Of a stretch of 7,926 bases of DNA, positions 6,798-7,926 are shown one piece after another. Made by a program: the position numbers and the translations under genes. Each line of letters begins with the position of its first letter. The first letter of the stretch is position 1. Origin of the DNA: Comamonadaceae bacterium (GTDB lineage: Bacteria; Pseudomonadota; Gammaproteobacteria; Burkholderiales; Burkholderiaceae_C); contig CANGCZ010000065.1 in assembly GCA_947452325.1 (NCBI GenBank), positions 1 to 7,926 on the forward strand. The letters run 5' to 3'. The notes beneath the pieces were generated by a model, which made no database searches, had not been told where the DNA came from, and saw only the letters and a program-made list of their open reading frames with translations.

Positions 6798-7420
6798 TGA
6801 ACCTGCCTCTGATTTACCTGGCCTCCCAAAGCCCGCGCCGACAGCAATTGCTGACGCAAATCGGTGTGTCATTTGAATTGCTGCTGCCGCGCGATACCCA
6901 GGCCGCCGAGGCGCTGGAAACCGAGTTACACAACGAGTCTCCAATGATCTATGTCAAGCGGGTGACCATGCTCAAACTGCAGGCCGCCAAAGCGCAGATG
7001 CTGCAAGAACGACTGCCTCTCAGGCCCGTGTTATGCGCTGACACCACCGTGGCCTTGAATGACCGTATATTGGGCAAGCCTCTTGATGAAACGCACGCCA
7101 TTCGCATGCTCAGTGCGTTATCAGGTCAGACCCACCAAGTCTTCACCGCTGTGGCGGTGAATGCCGGCAAACGCAATTGGTGCAGTGTGCAACGCTCTAA
7201 GGTGACTTTTGACACACTCAGTCCTGGTGAAATTGAAGCCTATGTACGAACCGGTGAACCCATGGGCAAAGCCGGTGCTTATGCCATTCAAGGACGTGCG
7301 GCAATGTTCATCAAACGCATACAAGGCAGTCACTCCGGCATCATGGGTTTACCGGTGTTCGAAACCAGTCGCTTGCTCCAACGCATCACCAAGGACCAGA
7401 CATGCAACATGACATCCTGA
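6797..7420 (+). CDS. maf: Maf-family nucleoside triphosphate pyrophosphatase (YhdE type, dTTP/UTP)
   Basis: Maf proteins hydrolyse nucleoside triphosphates to monophosphates and pyrophosphate, clearing modified or unwanted nucleotides; the E. coli YhdE branch prefers dTTP, UTP and related pyrimidines. The 207-residue product has YLASQSPRR (7-15) for phosphate binding, ADTTV (81-85) with the catalytic aspartate, LSGQTHQVFTAV (108-119), KAGAYAIQGRAA (158-169) and GLPVFET (184-190). The GAYxIQG form and the linkage to rng point to YhdE rather than the YceF (7-methyl-GTP) branch; the substrate is inferred. The ATG at 6797 overlaps the rlmH stop by one base and has no strong ribosome binding site, suggesting termination-reinitiation. 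Its last codons overlap the start of rng by 19 bases and contain the rng ribosome binding site. Confidence 0.94.
   Translation: MNLPLIYLASQSPRRQQLLTQIGVSFELLLPRDTQAAEALETELHNESPMIYVKRVTMLKLQAAKAQMLQERLPLRPVLCADTTVALNDRILGKPLDETHAIRMLSALSGQTHQVFTAVAVNAGKRNWCSVQRSKVTFDTLSPGEIEAYVRTGEPMGKAGAYAIQGRAAMFIKRIQGSHSGIMGLPVFETSRLLQRITKDQTCNMTS
7391..7395 (+). promoter_or_regulatory. Ribosome binding site for rng
   Basis: AAGGA lies six bases before the ATG at 7402, within the coding end of maf. It fixes the rng start and allows initiation separate from maf. Confidence 0.7.
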
Positions 7421-7926
7421 TCAACTGGTCGCCGCAGGAAACCCGCGTGGCCCTGGTGCAAAACGCGGCTTTGCAAGAAATCCATATTGAGCGTTCACTG
7501 GAACGCGGCCTGGTGGGCAATATTTACACAGGCAAAGTCGTTCGGGTGTTGCCCGGCATGCAGTCGGCGTTCATAGACATAGGCATGGACAGGTCTGCTT
7601 TTTTGCATGTGGCAGATGTTTTCACAGGTGTGCATGTCAAACACGCAGATGCTGATGCGCAACATGCCCCGGTGGTGCCCATAGAAAAGCAGGTGTTTGA
7701 GGGCCAATCGCTGATGGTGCAAGTGATCAAAGACCCTATAGGCAGCAAAGGTGCGCGTTTATCCACACAAATCAGTATCGCGGGTAGATTGCTGGTATTT
7801 TTGCCGCAAGACAACCACGTCGGGGTTTCGCAAAAAATTCCTTTAGAAGAACGCGAAGCTTTGCGACAGCGATTGGTCAAACTGGCGCACCGCGACGAAG
7901 ATAAAGGCGGCTTTATTTTGCGCACC
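7402..7926 (+). CDS. rng: Ribonuclease G, N-terminal part (3' partial)
   Basis: RNase G is a 5'-end-dependent endoribonuclease that matures the 5' end of 16S rRNA and degrades some mRNAs. The frame is open to the window edge, giving 175 residues, against about 490 for the full enzyme, so the catalytic DNase I-like and zinc-link regions are outside. Visible parts are the RNase E/G start with ETRVALVQ and LQEIHIER, then the S1 RNA-binding domain (about 38-128) with GNIYTGKVVRVLPGMQSAFIDIG (38-60 region), AFLHVADV, VQVIKDPIGSKGARLST, and then LLVFLPQDNHVGVSQKI, GGFILRT. Agreement with E. coli RNase G is close along the whole visible part. RNase E shares much of this; the short N-terminus and position directly after maf, as in the E. 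coli yhdE-rng pair, favour RNase G. The ATG at 7402 has a good ribosome binding site and overlaps the end of maf. Confidence 0.93.
   Translation, partial: MQHDILINWSPQETRVALVQNAALQEIHIERSLERGLVGNIYTGKVVRVLPGMQSAFIDIGMDRSAFLHVADVFTGVHVKHADADAQHAPVVPIEKQVFEGQSLMVQVIKDPIGSKGARLSTQISIAGRLLVFLPQDNHVGVSQKIPLEEREALRQRLVKLAHRDEDKGGFILRT
7759..7767 (+). other. Perfect match to the DnaA-box consensus inside rng
   Basis: TTATCCACA matches the high-affinity DnaA-box 9-mer exactly. It coincides with codons for Leu120, Ser121 and Thr122 of RNase G, in the conserved GARLST stretch, so it may exist only because of the protein sequence. No second box or AT-rich unwinding region was noticed nearby, so it is not an origin. 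Confidence 0.3.

Overview
This window is a dense stretch of core housekeeping genes, all on the + strand, from a Gram-negative bacterium that is most likely a betaproteobacterium of the order Burkholderiales. I base that on gene content and order (yebC-purD-hemF-nadD-rsfS-rlmH-maf-rng), on ClpA, RlmH and RNase G sequences that follow the E. coli proteins closely from memory, and on a moderate GC content (mid-50s percent by eye, not computed). I cannot name the genus. No tRNA, rRNA, insertion sequence, CRISPR array or phage gene was recognised.

Layout: 1-2088 is the 3' part of clpA, the AAA+ unfoldase of the ClpAP protease, with its start outside the window. One base later yebC (2090-2809, GTG start) encodes a YebC/TACO1-family protein. 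purD (2806-4095) follows with an ATGA overlap. After the only real gap, 30 bases with a good ribosome binding site, comes hemF (4126-5040, oxygen-dependent coproporphyrinogen III oxidase). nadD (5037-5666, TTG start), rsfS (5650-6333), rlmH (6330-6797), maf (6797-7420) and rng (7402 to the window edge) follow, each overlapping its neighbour by 1 to 19 bases. The rng gene runs off the 3' end.

The packing suggests one or two long transcripts with translational coupling; no internal terminator or convincing promoter was seen. The contents combine biosynthesis (purine, heme, NAD) with ribosome and nucleotide quality control: RsfS keeps the large subunit from joining, RlmH modifies helix 69 of 23S rRNA, YebC proteins have been linked to transcription control and to translation, Maf removes non-canonical nucleotides, RNase G processes 16S rRNA, and ClpA feeds proteins to ClpP.

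I do not see a new biological system. The most unusual item is RsfS, whose normal iojap/YbeB domain carries an extra C-terminal tail of about 90 to 105 residues rich in Lys, Ala and Pro, like histone H1 or AlgP and partly encoded by a 15-base tandem repeat. Smaller curiosities are an A8 tract just after the rsfS start, non-ATG starts for yebC and nadD, an IGF rather than IGL ClpP-docking loop in ClpA, and a perfect DnaA-box 9-mer inside rng.
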